Assembly: GCA_964604165.1 (NCBI GenBank)
Contig: CAZRYF010000012.1
Coordinates: 1 to 64,000, forward strand
DNA length: 64,000 nucleotides
Source of the DNA: JAYZDK01 sp964604165
GTDB lineage: Bacteria; Myxococcota_A; UBA796; CAJQPC01
Reading direction: 5' to 3'
Below are positions 16,067 to 24,995 of the stretch, piece after piece. The position numbers and the translations under genes are program-made. Numbering within the stretch: position 1 is the first letter of the stretch; every line of letters starts with the position of its first letter. The notes under the pieces are model-generated. The model had not been told where the DNA came from. It saw only the letters and a program-made list of their open reading frames with translations, and made no database searches.

Positions 16067-17238
16067 TCGCCCTCTTGCTGGCGCTGGGCCTGGCCCACGG
16101 GGAGTGCACCGTCCTTGTGGGTGCCGAGGGTGCCACCCTCGTGTTGGACGAGGGAGAAATCCAGTCCGTGGAAGAAGAGGCCCCGGCGGCTTGTACAGCG
16201 GTCAACCTGCCGGAAGGTGCCCAGGTCACACCCGCGTTTATCGAGCCGTCCACGGCCCTGGGCCTGGTGGAGGTGAGTCTCGAGCAGAACACCGTGGACT
16301 CCAGCTCGAATGAGTCGGACCCGGTGCGGGCCGCCCTGACGGTGATGGACGGCTACAACCCGCGGTCCACCCTGATCGGCGTGGCCAGACTCGGGGGCAT
16401 CGGCACGGCAGTTCTGGTGCCCGGCGGGGGGCTCATCAGCGGCCAGTCCGCCGCGGTGGACCTGGTGGGTGCCACCCAGGCCGAGGCCCTGATCACCCCG
16501 TCAGTGGGCATGCACGCGGGCCTCGGTGGGGGGGGAGGCTCTCGCTCCCAGACATTGATGCGACTTCGAGAGGTACTGGAGGACGCCCGGGTCTACGGGC
16601 GAAACCGCGCAGCATTTGACGGGGATCGCTTTCGGGATCTCGCCGCGGAGCGCCTGGACTTGGAGGCCTTGCAGCGAGTGCTCTCCAAAGAGATTCCCCT
16701 GGTGGTTTCCGTGCAGCGGGCCAGCGACATCGAGGCGCTGCTGCGACTCGCCGAGGAGGTGGGAATCCGCCTGGTGCTGGTGGGCGCCAGCGAAGGCTGG
16801 CTCCTGGGGGAGCAGCTGGCCGCCGCCAACGTCCCGGTGGTGCTGGACCCCCTGGTCTACGGGCCCGGGTCCTTTGATCAGATCCACGCCCGGGCCGACA
16901 ACGCAGCGCTTCTCCACGCAGCCGGCGTGCCTGTGGTGATCTCCAGCTTCAGCAGCCACAACGCCCGCACCCTGCGCCAGGCCGCGGGGAACGCCGTGCG
17001 CGGGGGACTGCCCCACGACGTGGCCCTGGCCGCCATCACCCGCACTCCGGCGGCAGTCTTCGGTCTGGAGGACCACGGCCGCCTGGAACCCGGCGCCGTG
17101 GGCAACGTCGCAGTGTGGAGCGGCGACCCCCTGGAGCCGTCCTCGGAGCTGTTGCACCTCTACTTGCGAGGAGAAGCCATGCCCCTGACCAGTCGGCAGA
17201 CGGCGCTGTTTGAAAAGTACCGGTCCCTCGGAGAGTAG
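16063..17238 (+). CDS. Exported amidohydrolase-like pseudoenzyme
   Basis: A 391-residue paralogue of the preceding amidohydrolase with signal peptide MIALLLALGLAHG. The fold is retained: ALTVMDGYNPRS, VVSVQRASDIEALLRLA, and a C-terminal beta-segment LEPGAVGNVAVWSGDP. The metal ligands are replaced. The HxH position reads EPSTALG, the mid-barrel His is Gln (SVQRA), and the distal Asp is Ser (ISSFSS). It is therefore expected to be catalytically dead and may be a structural or regulatory partner of the active enzyme, to which it is translationally coupled. Paired exported amidohydrolases are known in other phyla, but loss of every ligand is notable. Confidence 0.82.
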   Translation: MIALLLALGLAHGECTVLVGAEGATLVLDEGEIQSVEEEAPAACTAVNLPEGAQVTPAFIEPSTALGLVEVSLEQNTVDSSSNESDPVRAALTVMDGYNPRSTLIGVARLGGIGTAVLVPGGGLISGQSAAVDLVGATQAEALITPSVGMHAGLGGGGGSRSQTLMRLREVLEDARVYGRNRAAFDGDRFRDLAAERLDLEALQRVLSKEIPLVVSVQRASDIEALLRLAEEVGIRLVLVGASEGWLLGEQLAAANVPVVLDPLVYGPGSFDQIHARADNAALLHAAGVPVVISSFSSHNARTLRQAAGNAVRGGLPHDVALAAITRTPAAVFGLEDHGRLEPGAVGNVAVWSGDPLEPSSELLHLYLRGEAMPLTSRQTALFEKYRSLGE

Positions 17239-17255
17239 GCCCGGCCGCCCTCTTC

Positions 17256-18032
17256 TCAAACCGACACTCTCTGACAGCCGGGACAGAAAAAGGTGCCCCT
17301 TCTCGACTGCTCCATTCGCTCGATGGGAAAGGCACACACGGGACAAGGCTCCCCTCTTCGTCCGTAGATGTGAAATGTGTTGGGGCCGCCGTCCTCGACC
17401 AGGACCAGCTCCCCCCCTATGCCCGCAAGGGCAGAGGCCAGGTGGTTCTTTGCCCCCCGGGCCACATCGTCCCACTGGGCGCGGGTGAGGTTTTTGGCAG
17501 GGATCGCCGGATGCACTCCCGCACGCCAGCAGATCTCGCTGCCAGCGATGTTGCCCAGCCCCGCCACGAGATCTTGTCGCAACATAGCCACCTTCAGTGG
17601 CGAGCGGGTCTTTCCCATGTGGCGTCCCCACCAAGCGCCGTTCCGCTCGATGGGCCAGGGCTCCGGGCCCAGGTTCTTGTCGCGAAAATAGCCCTTCACC
17701 TTGCCCGTAGGAAGGCGAGTCACCGTGCCAAAGCGCCTTGGGTCTACAAAGGACACCCCTTCTGCCCCCTGGAAGCGAAACACCAGCCTCGCTCGCGGAT
17801 CCTCACTCCACACCAGGCGCCCGGTCATGCGGGGATGCAAAAGGAGCGCCTCCTTTCCCATGCGCAGCACCAGCGTCTTGCCCCGTCGCTCCACCTTCTT
17901 CAGGGTCCTTCCTTCCAACCCAGTGAGTCCGGTCAGCTTGGTGTCCAGCACTTGAAGGGTCTCCAGCACCCGCCCCTCTGCCCGGGCCCGGAGTCCACGC
18001 GCCATCCACTCCACTTCCGGCAACTCTGGCAT
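17256..18032 (-). CDS. mutM: Formamidopyrimidine-DNA glycosylase (Fpg/MutM)
   Basis: A 258-residue base-excision repair enzyme that removes oxidised purines such as 8-oxoguanine and cuts the abasic site. Visible: the N-terminal PELPEVE with catalytic Pro and Glu after Met removal, a central GLGNIAGSEICWRAG (helix-two-turn-helix), and a C-terminal zinc finger with CPVC and CPGC. I start at 18032, because the preceding Met would displace the catalytic proline. It lies 13 bases downstream of the FG-GAP lipoprotein on the same strand and converges with the pseudoenzyme gene, 17 bases apart. Confidence 0.95.
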   Translation of the reverse strand: MPELPEVEWMARGLRARAEGRVLETLQVLDTKLTGLTGLEGRTLKKVERRGKTLVLRMGKEALLLHPRMTGRLVWSEDPRARLVFRFQGAEGVSFVDPRRFGTVTRLPTGKVKGYFRDKNLGPEPWPIERNGAWWGRHMGKTRSPLKVAMLRQDLVAGLGNIAGSEICWRAGVHPAIPAKNLTRAQWDDVARGAKNHLASALAGIGGELVLVEDGGPNTFHIYGRRGEPCPVCAFPIERMEQSRRGTFFCPGCQRVSV

Positions 18033-18045
18033 CACCTGCCCCCGG

Positions 18046-20274
18046 TCAGTAGTTCACCCACAGGAGAAGCCCGCCTTCCTCGTAGCCCCAACCCGGCTGC
18101 TCCAACCCCTCCCCGCCCAGGGCGATCCCAAGGGCGGCGCTGCCCCCCCAGTCCGCAGATCCAGCGACCGACTCGCCCAGCCCATCTCCCTGGGCTTCTC
18201 CGTAGAAGGACTGGATTGCATCCGTGGAGAGATCCAGATCCGCGCCCGCGTGCAGGGTCCCCAGGGAGACCAGGTAGGCGGCGCCAGCGTCCTCAAATGT
18301 GTCGTCCGCCCCCGGCGCACCCACCAGCAGCTCGGAGCCCCCATCCGAGTCCAAGTCGCCCACAACGGCCATGGCCAGGCCGACGCCCTCGTCGCCGCTG
18401 CCCACCACCGCGGGACAACTGGAGATGTCTGCTCCATCGCTGGCACGCCACAAGTAGAGGGCCCCTGCGCCCCCACCTGCACCCGGGGCGCCCATAAGAA
18501 GCGCCGGGGTGCCGTCGTCCAGAGTGATGGCCTCAAGGCGCGTGCCCAGCCCGTCACCGGCGGACTCGCCCTGCAAGGTGAAGACCGCGTTGCTCGCGGG
18601 CGTGAGGGGAAGCATGGTGCCCGGTGAGCGCATGGTCACCGCGGTGATGTCGAACACGTAGACGGTTCCAGCGCTGCTGCCCGGCGCCCCCACCGCCAGG
18701 TACTGGGGGGACCCATCCTGTGCGGAGACAAAAGCCACGTCGGCTCCAAAGGCCGTCCCGCCGTCCCCCTGGTAGAAGGTCAGGATGTCATCCATGAACA
18801 GGCTTCGCCCTTGGGCGATGGACTGGCCCCAGAAGACCTGGACAGACCCGACCCCATCTCCCTGGGAGTCCGCCACGCCCACCGCCAGGTCCCCATAGCC
18901 GTCCTGGTCCACATCAAAACCCGCCACGGAAGTACCCACTCCGCTCCCGTCCTGGGTGCCAAAGACGTGGGCCACCTGCGCGCCAAAGTCAAAGGGGGCC
19001 GGGCGGACCGCGCCACCGAGAGCAAGATCGGCCCCGGTCACCACCACCACCATGCCCTTTCGGGTTTCGTCCCCGTAACCCGGAAGCGCCAGGGCGATCT
19101 CGTCCAACCCATCACCATCCACATCCGGCACCACAGCCAGGTCGGATCCCATCTCCCCCCGGGTGAAAGCGCTCTCCACCTTGGCAAAGGTTTGGCCGCC
19201 GGTCAGGTCGCTGGTGTCCCCCAAGGACTGGCTTCCAATCACCACAGCGCCGCCGCCCTCCACGGCTACGAGGGACTCCTCTCGCACCGCCACCATGAGC
19301 TCCTGCTGCCCGTCCCCATCCATGTCCGGGAGCACCAGCATCCTGGACCCCGCGTGGGTTGCCGGGTCCGTGTGGGTCCACCGATACCTCTGGACGGCTC
19401 CGGGCACCGTATGGGTCGCCCACGCCGCAACCCCGGTCTCCTCCCCGTCTGTGGGGGTCACCCTACAGGAGAAGGCCTCCCCTGCCTGGGCGCCGGAGAG
19501 CGTGGCCTCGCTGGTGCCCGCGGACTGGCCAAACCTCCACCACTCTGTGGCATAGGTCACCGTATCCGCCGGGTCCGGGTCTTCTCCCGGGACCGTGATC
19601 TCACAGGTCAACGTGTCCCCCGCCTGGCTGATTTCCACCCAGGGAGAGGTGGGCGCTGTGTTCACGGCCACCACGGCCTCGGACGAGATGGACTCCCCTT
19701 CCAACAGTCCATCTGACCCCCAGACGCTCACCGCCACGCTGTCCCCCTTGTCCCAGAAGGAGCTGCCGAGGATGTCAGAGTCCTCTCCGGCCTCGTCCCC
19801 GTTGACCGTCCAGGAAAAGTGGAACTCCAAAAAGGCCTGGTCCTCCGGGTCCGGGTCGGCGCCTTCGACGGTGGCCCGGAGAATGTCGGATTCCTGGGGA
19901 GACTCCGGGGACAAGGTCACCGAAGACAAGACAGGGGCCGAGTTTCGAATCCAGACCTTGTTGGAGGAGTAGGTCGGAGCGCCGGCTCGATCCACCGTGA
20001 CGAGACAAGCCACCTGGTCCCGGCGATCGAACCACGCACCGGTGAGGGTCTCGCCATCCAGACCGTCGAGGACATGGCCGTTGATCTCCCAGGCGATGGT
20101 GGCGGTGTCCGCACCAATCAAGGAATCCCAGGAACAGGTCAGCTCATCCTCCTCCTGCGCCTCCTCCGGTTCCAGGCGGAGGCCTTGCACCCACTTGGCT
20201 GCCCCCGTGTCGTCCACGGCGTCCTTTCCCTGGCACCCCATCCACACCCACAACACTGCGATTCCTAGTGACAT
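18046..20274 (-). CDS. FG-GAP repeat (integrin-alpha-like beta-propeller) lipoprotein
   Basis: A 742-residue exported protein. The ATG at 20274 has GGAGG five bases upstream and opens a leader ending in lipobox-like WMGC; the mature start is CQGKDAVDDTG. The first half has PKD/Ig-like segments. The second half holds repeated FG-GAP units with calcium-loop motifs (DMDGDGQQE, DVDGDGLDE, DVDQDGYGD, DLDSDGGSE), each followed by a hydrophobic strand, predicting a Ca2+-stabilised propeller. Such proteins are surface adhesins or binding proteins. The longer upstream reading frame has no signal peptide and is rejected. It is divergent from a membrane protein 70 bases away. Confidence 0.88.
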   Translation of the reverse strand: MSLGIAVLWVWMGCQGKDAVDDTGAAKWVQGLRLEPEEAQEEDELTCSWDSLIGADTATIAWEINGHVLDGLDGETLTGAWFDRRDQVACLVTVDRAGAPTYSSNKVWIRNSAPVLSSVTLSPESPQESDILRATVEGADPDPEDQAFLEFHFSWTVNGDEAGEDSDILGSSFWDKGDSVAVSVWGSDGLLEGESISSEAVVAVNTAPTSPWVEISQAGDTLTCEITVPGEDPDPADTVTYATEWWRFGQSAGTSEATLSGAQAGEAFSCRVTPTDGEETGVAAWATHTVPGAVQRYRWTHTDPATHAGSRMLVLPDMDGDGQQELMVAVREESLVAVEGGGAVVIGSQSLGDTSDLTGGQTFAKVESAFTRGEMGSDLAVVPDVDGDGLDEIALALPGYGDETRKGMVVVVTGADLALGGAVRPAPFDFGAQVAHVFGTQDGSGVGTSVAGFDVDQDGYGDLAVGVADSQGDGVGSVQVFWGQSIAQGRSLFMDDILTFYQGDGGTAFGADVAFVSAQDGSPQYLAVGAPGSSAGTVYVFDITAVTMRSPGTMLPLTPASNAVFTLQGESAGDGLGTRLEAITLDDGTPALLMGAPGAGGGAGALYLWRASDGADISSCPAVVGSGDEGVGLAMAVVGDLDSDGGSELLVGAPGADDTFEDAGAAYLVSLGTLHAGADLDLSTDAIQSFYGEAQGDGLGESVAGSADWGGSAALGIALGGEGLEQPGWGYEEGGLLLWVNY

Positions 20275-20312
20275 CCATCCCTCCGACAGACCCAAGATAG
20301 CCGAGTCGAACC

Positions 20313-20327
20313 CGGTTTCCGAGACCG
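20313..20327. promoter_or_regulatory. Imperfect palindrome in divergent intergenic region
   Basis: CGGTTTC-C-GAGACCG pairs six of seven arm bases. It sits in the 70-base gap between the FG-GAP lipoprotein (start 20274) and the membrane protein (start 20345). A TATCTT sequence at 20331-20336, 8 bases before the latter's ATG, could be a -10 element or chance. An operator serving both genes is possible. Confidence 0.3.
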
Positions 20328-20344
20328 CGGTATCTTGTCCCGGA

Positions 20345-22231
20345 ATGACTGCCTTCCTGTCAGCGCTAGCGAGCCACCCCCGGCGCTCCCGCCGCCTGGA
20401 CCTCGCGTGGTTCACCGCGCTGGCCGTCGTCACCACGTGGCCCTGGCTGCTTCATCCCGGCTCCCAGGTGCTGGGAAGCGCGGATTCGGACACCATGAAG
20501 CACCTGTGGACCCTGTGGTGGATTCGGGCAAGTGTCCTGGATCAGGGTGTCTTTCCCTTTGCAACGGAACTGGTGAATCACCCGGTCGGGCTGGACCTGT
20601 ACCCCATTGAACCTCTGAACGGCCTCTTCGCGGTGCTTCTTGGTTTTCTGCCCCTGGTGCTCACCGCGAACCTGCTGGCCCTGGGGAACCTGGTGGCGAC
20701 GGGGGTCTGCGGGGCCATGATGGGCAGGAGGCTCTGCCCCGCCCCAGACAGAAGAGAGGCGGCCGGGCTCGCCGCCGGCACCCTGCTGCAGACCAGCGCG
20801 TTTGTCTCCTTCACCCTCCACGTGGGCGTGGGGGAGCTGCAGCACGTCTGGTGGATTCCCCTGGGGATCTGCGCCTGGCTGGATGTCAGCGAGCACCGCC
20901 GCTGGAAGGACGGGCTGAAGCTGGCGGTGTGCCTGGTGGGGGCCACCCTCTCCGGCTTCTACCTCGGGTTCTTTCTGGCCGCATCCGTGTCGGTGCTGTC
21001 TCTGTTGCGCCTGGTGTCCGACCGGGAGCGCCTGGCGCTCTTGGCCCGGTATGTCCTGGCCGCCGCGCTGGCCCTCGCAGTTTTGGTGCCGGTGACCCGG
21101 TTCTTTTCAGCGTCCTATGGGGAGGGAGAGCCCCCGCGGGTGGGGCTCATGCAGTACGTCCTCGAGTCGGGCCACGGCCAACCCGTCACGGACCCGGCCA
21201 GCGCTCGGCTGGATCCCGCCGAGTTGATCCGCCCCGCACGGGAGGCGCGCTCATCCGCCAGCCGGGAGCTCCTGGCCTATGGCGGGGGACGGTACCTGGG
21301 TTGGCCGCTCCTGGCGCTGGTGGTTCTGGGGATTCGTGCCCGGGGGAGGCGATCCCTTCCCTGGGTCGCGGTCGGCGCCACCGGCGCGGTGTTCTCCACG
21401 GGCAGCTACCTGGTCCTCGGAGGACTGGAGTACAGCACCCCCACCATGACCCGCCTCGGTATGCCCTTTCTCTCCCTGAACCGCGCCCTGGGGTACGTGG
21501 CCGAGCCCATCAACTTTCCCAACCGGTTTCTGGTGATCACCGTGGTGGCCGCGGCGGCGCTTGCGGCCCTGGCAGCGGGCGGTCGGCTTCGGGGCCGGAG
21601 CCTCGCCGGGCCTGTGCTCGCCCTCTCGCTGTTGAACGCCCTGGACGTGCGTCTCCACGGCCTCAACGGGCCCGGCCTCGCCCGGTTTACACTCACCGAC
21701 TACACCGCCCTCTCCACAGTAGAAGACGGGCAGGGCGTCGTGGACCTGAACCTGGCCTGGCGAGCGGACCCGGAGACCCGGGGGGCCTCCCAGGCCGCGC
21801 AGATGATTCACCGACAGGCCATTCAGGGGGTGCCCATTGAGCGGGTGGAGCAGTTCGCCCGGGACGGGCAGGTCCTGGTCCAGACCCTTCCCCTGGTGAA
21901 GAGCCTGGAGCCGGCCTTCATGTACCAGAAGGAGGTGGTCCTCCAGCCAGAAGCCCACCGAGAAGATCTGGCCCTGCTCGCCGAAAACGGATTCGACCGA
22001 ATCCTGCTCCTGGGCATCGGCGTCGACAACTCCGTGGCCCCGGCCCTGGTCTCGGCCCTGGAGCCTCTGCTGGGCGCTCCCATTCTCTCCGACCGTCGGG
22101 CGGTCCTGTTTCAAATCCCCGCCGTCGAGGCCACCCCCAAGGAGATCGCCGCCTGGCAACACGCCCACGCGCTGCGCATCAAGGCCTGGTGGGGCCGGCA
22201 GGAGAGCCGGGTGGGACTGCCGCTTAGGTGA
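20345..22231 (+). CDS. Polytopic membrane protein (YfhO/glycosyltransferase-C-like)
   Basis: A 628-residue integral membrane protein with roughly ten or more hydrophobic spans. After the first span it has an extracytoplasmic-loop pattern (GSADSDTMKHLWTLWW) like GT-C enzymes and YfhO-type lipid-sugar transferases. The C-terminal 150 residues are soluble. It shares its layout (first loop, then HPVGLDLYPIEP or a like stretch, and a soluble tail) with the protein at 29417, so the two look paralogous. A sugar- or phosphate-transfer role is inference. The ATG at 20345 was chosen because upstream frame sequence lies in the intergenic region and the opposite gene. Confidence 0.75.
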   Translation: MTAFLSALASHPRRSRRLDLAWFTALAVVTTWPWLLHPGSQVLGSADSDTMKHLWTLWWIRASVLDQGVFPFATELVNHPVGLDLYPIEPLNGLFAVLLGFLPLVLTANLLALGNLVATGVCGAMMGRRLCPAPDRREAAGLAAGTLLQTSAFVSFTLHVGVGELQHVWWIPLGICAWLDVSEHRRWKDGLKLAVCLVGATLSGFYLGFFLAASVSVLSLLRLVSDRERLALLARYVLAAALALAVLVPVTRFFSASYGEGEPPRVGLMQYVLESGHGQPVTDPASARLDPAELIRPAREARSSASRELLAYGGGRYLGWPLLALVVLGIRARGRRSLPWVAVGATGAVFSTGSYLVLGGLEYSTPTMTRLGMPFLSLNRALGYVAEPINFPNRFLVITVVAAAALAALAAGGRLRGRSLAGPVLALSLLNALDVRLHGLNGPGLARFTLTDYTALSTVEDGQGVVDLNLAWRADPETRGASQAAQMIHRQAIQGVPIERVEQFARDGQVLVQTLPLVKSLEPAFMYQKEVVLQPEAHREDLALLAENGFDRILLLGIGVDNSVAPALVSALEPLLGAPILSDRRAVLFQIPAVEATPKEIAAWQHAHALRIKAWWGRQESRVGLPLR

Positions 22232-22363
22232 GGTGGGGGTGGCGCTCGTCGTCTCACGGCGCTGCGCTTGGATCAGTTTCACCTCCGATCGCCGGAGCAA
22301 CACGAGGCAATGCGCCGAACTCTCAGCGCTAAAGTGATGGCCCTGGAAAGGACGTTCATCAGG

Positions 22364-22383
22364 ACTCCCTAAATGTCGGGAGT
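22364..22383. promoter_or_regulatory. Hairpin before truncated nuclease gene
   Basis: ACTCCC and GGGAGT form a perfect six-base inverted repeat with an eight-base loop, ending at the TTG that opens the next reading frame. The 150-base gap 22232-22382 otherwise shows no gene. The hairpin may mark the 3' end of the membrane-protein transcript or the breakpoint of the truncated gene. Confidence 0.3.
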
Positions 22384-23216
22384 TGTTTGAGGTCCCCTGG
22401 CTCCCAGCGCTCCCGGGTACAGTGGGGCGGTTCGAGCCCATCCCGGCACGGGTGGCGATCATCTTCGAGCACCAGAGCAGCGTGGACCCCACCATGGCCT
22501 TTCGCATGCTGCGCTACACGGTCCGCACCTGGGAGCGGTGGCTTCGGGAGCCAACGAATCGGCGTAAGGGGCGACTTCCGCTGGTGCTGCCGGTCGTGCT
22601 CTACCATGGGGCCCGGCCCTGGAGTGCCGCGAAAGATCTCGCCGCCCTCGTGGGGCCGGCCTCGGCGCCCCCGGCGCTGGCAGAGACTCTCGCGAAGATT
22701 CGGCCTCACGCCACTTACCAGTTGTTGGACCTAAGGGAAACAGAGGAGTCAGCGCTTCAGGGGAGTTGGCCCGGCCTGCTCTGCCTGTGGCTCTTCAAGG
22801 CACACACCAGTGGCGACCTCATCTCGGCCCTTGCTCGATTCTTCGTGGTCCATGGCGCCGCTGGGGATCCCGAAAATGGGGATCCCGAGACAATGGCTGC
22901 ATTCATTGACTACATGTGGAGCACCGACTCACGGTTGAAGGGTCTCCCCAGTCATGCCAAGGTACCAAACATACTCCAGGAGAGTATTGGAGATCATCCC
23001 AAGGGAATCGCAGAACTACTTAGAGACGAGGGGCGCCAGGAAGGGCGCCACTCTGCCCTCGCCCAGACCCTGATGGGCCTCCTGGAGCGCAGGTTTGGGG
23101 AGTTGGATGATGACCAACGCTCTCAGATCATGAGTGAGGGCGACGAGGCCATTCAGCGGGTCATTGACACAATCTTCGATCTGTCCTCCATCGATGAGGC
23201 GATAGCGAATTTATAG
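22383..23216 (+). pseudogene. 5'-truncated Rpn/YhgA-type PD-(D/E)xK nuclease
   Basis: A 277-residue frame that begins in the middle of the Rpn (transposase_31) family. Recognisable are IIFEHQSSVD with the catalytic Glu-x-Gln and AFRMLRYTVRTWERW, then LPLVLPVVLYHG. The C-terminus has the usual RQEGRHSALAQTLMGLLERRFG tail. Normal members have about 60-80 more residues at the N-terminus, including the first catalytic Asp; these are absent and the only start here is a TTG inside a hairpin. It is probably a decayed remnant of a recombination-promoting nuclease, though an expressed short form cannot be excluded. Neighbours are unrelated. Confidence 0.7.
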
Positions 23217-23263
23217 AGTGTGGCGGGCGGGCGCACGGGTCGTGAAGACGGCGAACGGCGCCC

Positions 23264-24985
23264 CTACCCTCCTCCCCGAACCCCCCACCGCGCAAGGTAC
23301 CAGGCCGACCGCGCGTCTTCCGGTTCGCAGGCCACCGCGCGAGACAGAGAGGCGCTTGCTCCGGGCAGGCCCACGGTGAACTGCACCCGGCCCAGGTTGG
23401 CCCAGGCCGCACAGTGTTGGGGATCGAGGGTGGTGGCGGTGTGGAAGGCGGTCAGGGCATCCCCCAGGCAGGGGACCTTGCCCCGGTCACAGTCCGCGTG
23501 GAAGCCGTGCCAGGCCACAAGACCCTGGTGATGCCATGCGGCAGCAGAGTCGGGGGTGTGGGCCGTTGCCTCCTGGGCGGCCCTCCAGGCGCGCTCCAGC
23601 TCGGTGCCCGGGTCGCGAATGTAGTGGCCACGGGATGGGTCCACCCCCTCTCCCAACCACCCGTCCACATGTTCGGCCCCGGGTTGGGGCGGCTGGGCGG
23701 CGCTTCCCCCCGGCCAGACCTCGCGGGTCAAGGCGTCTGCGAACATCCTGGCGATCTCGGTGTGCACACTTGGGGTCGGGTGGCAGTAGTCGTAGATCTG
23801 GGAGGTGTCTACGATGCCGTCGGTGGAAGCAACGGACAGGATCGCAGCCACATCCACCAGGGCATCCGCTCGGTGGGACAACGCCCGCACCACCTGGTTG
23901 CGCCGGGGGGTGGCCCGGTGGGGGTTCTCGTCGAGTGCCAGGGCGTTGCGCAGGTGTTCCCTGGCCTCCGGAGCACCTCGCTCTCGAAGGCCCATGCCCC
24001 AGCGGTAGTGGGTGATGGCTTCGGGCCAGATCTCCAGGGCCTCTAAAAACGCCGCCTCCGCCCCCGGCCCATCGCCGGCGTCATAGAGCCCCAGCCCCCG
24101 CTCCAGGTGCTCCACCACAGCCACGGGCTCCGGCTCCCCAAACGGAAACTCCGCCGGGGTCTCCGTCTCGTTGACGGCCACCGTGGACAACACCACCGGC
24201 ACCCCCGCGTCGCGTGCCAGGTCCAGGATGCGCAATAAATGTCTCCGGTAGGCCTCCAGGGCAGATCGGCGATCCGCCTCCCCAAGGCGCGCCCTCGACG
24301 CCCAGGGCAGGGCCTCGTCGTCCGTGAACTCGGTCTGTCCCCAGTGGCCAGGGTTTCGTCCCCCCGCCCGGCCCGTGCCCAACACCCGGTCCACCAGCTG
24401 GTAGGTCCGCAAGGCGCGGGCCCGGCGCGCGAGGCGAATGCCCGAGACCCACTGGGCCAGGGCCTCTGGCGGCAGGTACTGCCGGGCATCAAACCACTCC
24501 AGCAGTTCGTTGTTTCCGCTGTAGATCACAAGGGCATCCGGCGCATGGTTCGCCAGCACATCCTTCACCAGCATCAACACCTGTTGGCTTCCCCAGGCGA
24601 TCACCCCGGCGTTGATGACCTCCACGTCCACCCCGTCCCAAGCCCTGGCCAGGCGTCCTTCCAGCTTGTCCGGCCACGCCCCCGCACGGGTGAATCCAAA
24701 CCCATGGACCGCAGATCCCCCCAGGGCCACGATGCGGCGCACCGTATTCGGCTTCTCCCCGGCAAAGGGGGCCGGGTGTCCATCCACCCGGGGCACGTGC
24801 ACCGCGGTGCCCCGGGCGAGGGTGCGCTCGGGGAAGAACGGCGGCTCGTTCAGGGCGTGCTCCCGGCACCAGCTGACCACCCGATCCGTCTCCCCTCGCC
24901 ATCCGACCCCCCGAAGCCCCAACTCCAGCAGGGGCCAGAGCAAGAGCAGTGGCACCAGGGAAAAGGCGAGCCGCCGAAAGCGCAC
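23264..24985 (-). CDS. Membrane-anchored SGNH/GDSL hydrolase with TPR-like region
   Basis: A 573-residue protein with one N-terminal membrane span (LVPLLLLWPLLELGL). A SGNH hydrolase domain follows: block I IVALGGSAVHGFG, block II VINAGVIAWGSQQV, block III YSGNNELLEW, and the catalytic DYCHPTPSVH near residue 400. Inserted and C-terminal Ala-rich helices (FLEALEIWPEAITHYRWG and FHTATTLDPQHCAAWANLG) look like TPR repeats. Such proteins de-acylate or transfer acyl groups on polysaccharides or lipids. It is the last gene of a minus-strand run after the aldehyde dehydrogenase (10-base gap) and lies between two paralogous membrane proteins. Confidence 0.85.
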   Translation of the reverse strand: MRFRRLAFSLVPLLLLWPLLELGLRGVGWRGETDRVVSWCREHALNEPPFFPERTLARGTAVHVPRVDGHPAPFAGEKPNTVRRIVALGGSAVHGFGFTRAGAWPDKLEGRLARAWDGVDVEVINAGVIAWGSQQVLMLVKDVLANHAPDALVIYSGNNELLEWFDARQYLPPEALAQWVSGIRLARRARALRTYQLVDRVLGTGRAGGRNPGHWGQTEFTDDEALPWASRARLGEADRRSALEAYRRHLLRILDLARDAGVPVVLSTVAVNETETPAEFPFGEPEPVAVVEHLERGLGLYDAGDGPGAEAAFLEALEIWPEAITHYRWGMGLRERGAPEAREHLRNALALDENPHRATPRRNQVVRALSHRADALVDVAAILSVASTDGIVDTSQIYDYCHPTPSVHTEIARMFADALTREVWPGGSAAQPPQPGAEHVDGWLGEGVDPSRGHYIRDPGTELERAWRAAQEATAHTPDSAAAWHHQGLVAWHGFHADCDRGKVPCLGDALTAFHTATTLDPQHCAAWANLGRVQFTVGLPGASASLSRAVACEPEDARSAWYLARWGVRGGG

Positions 24986-24995
24986 AGCGGAATCT

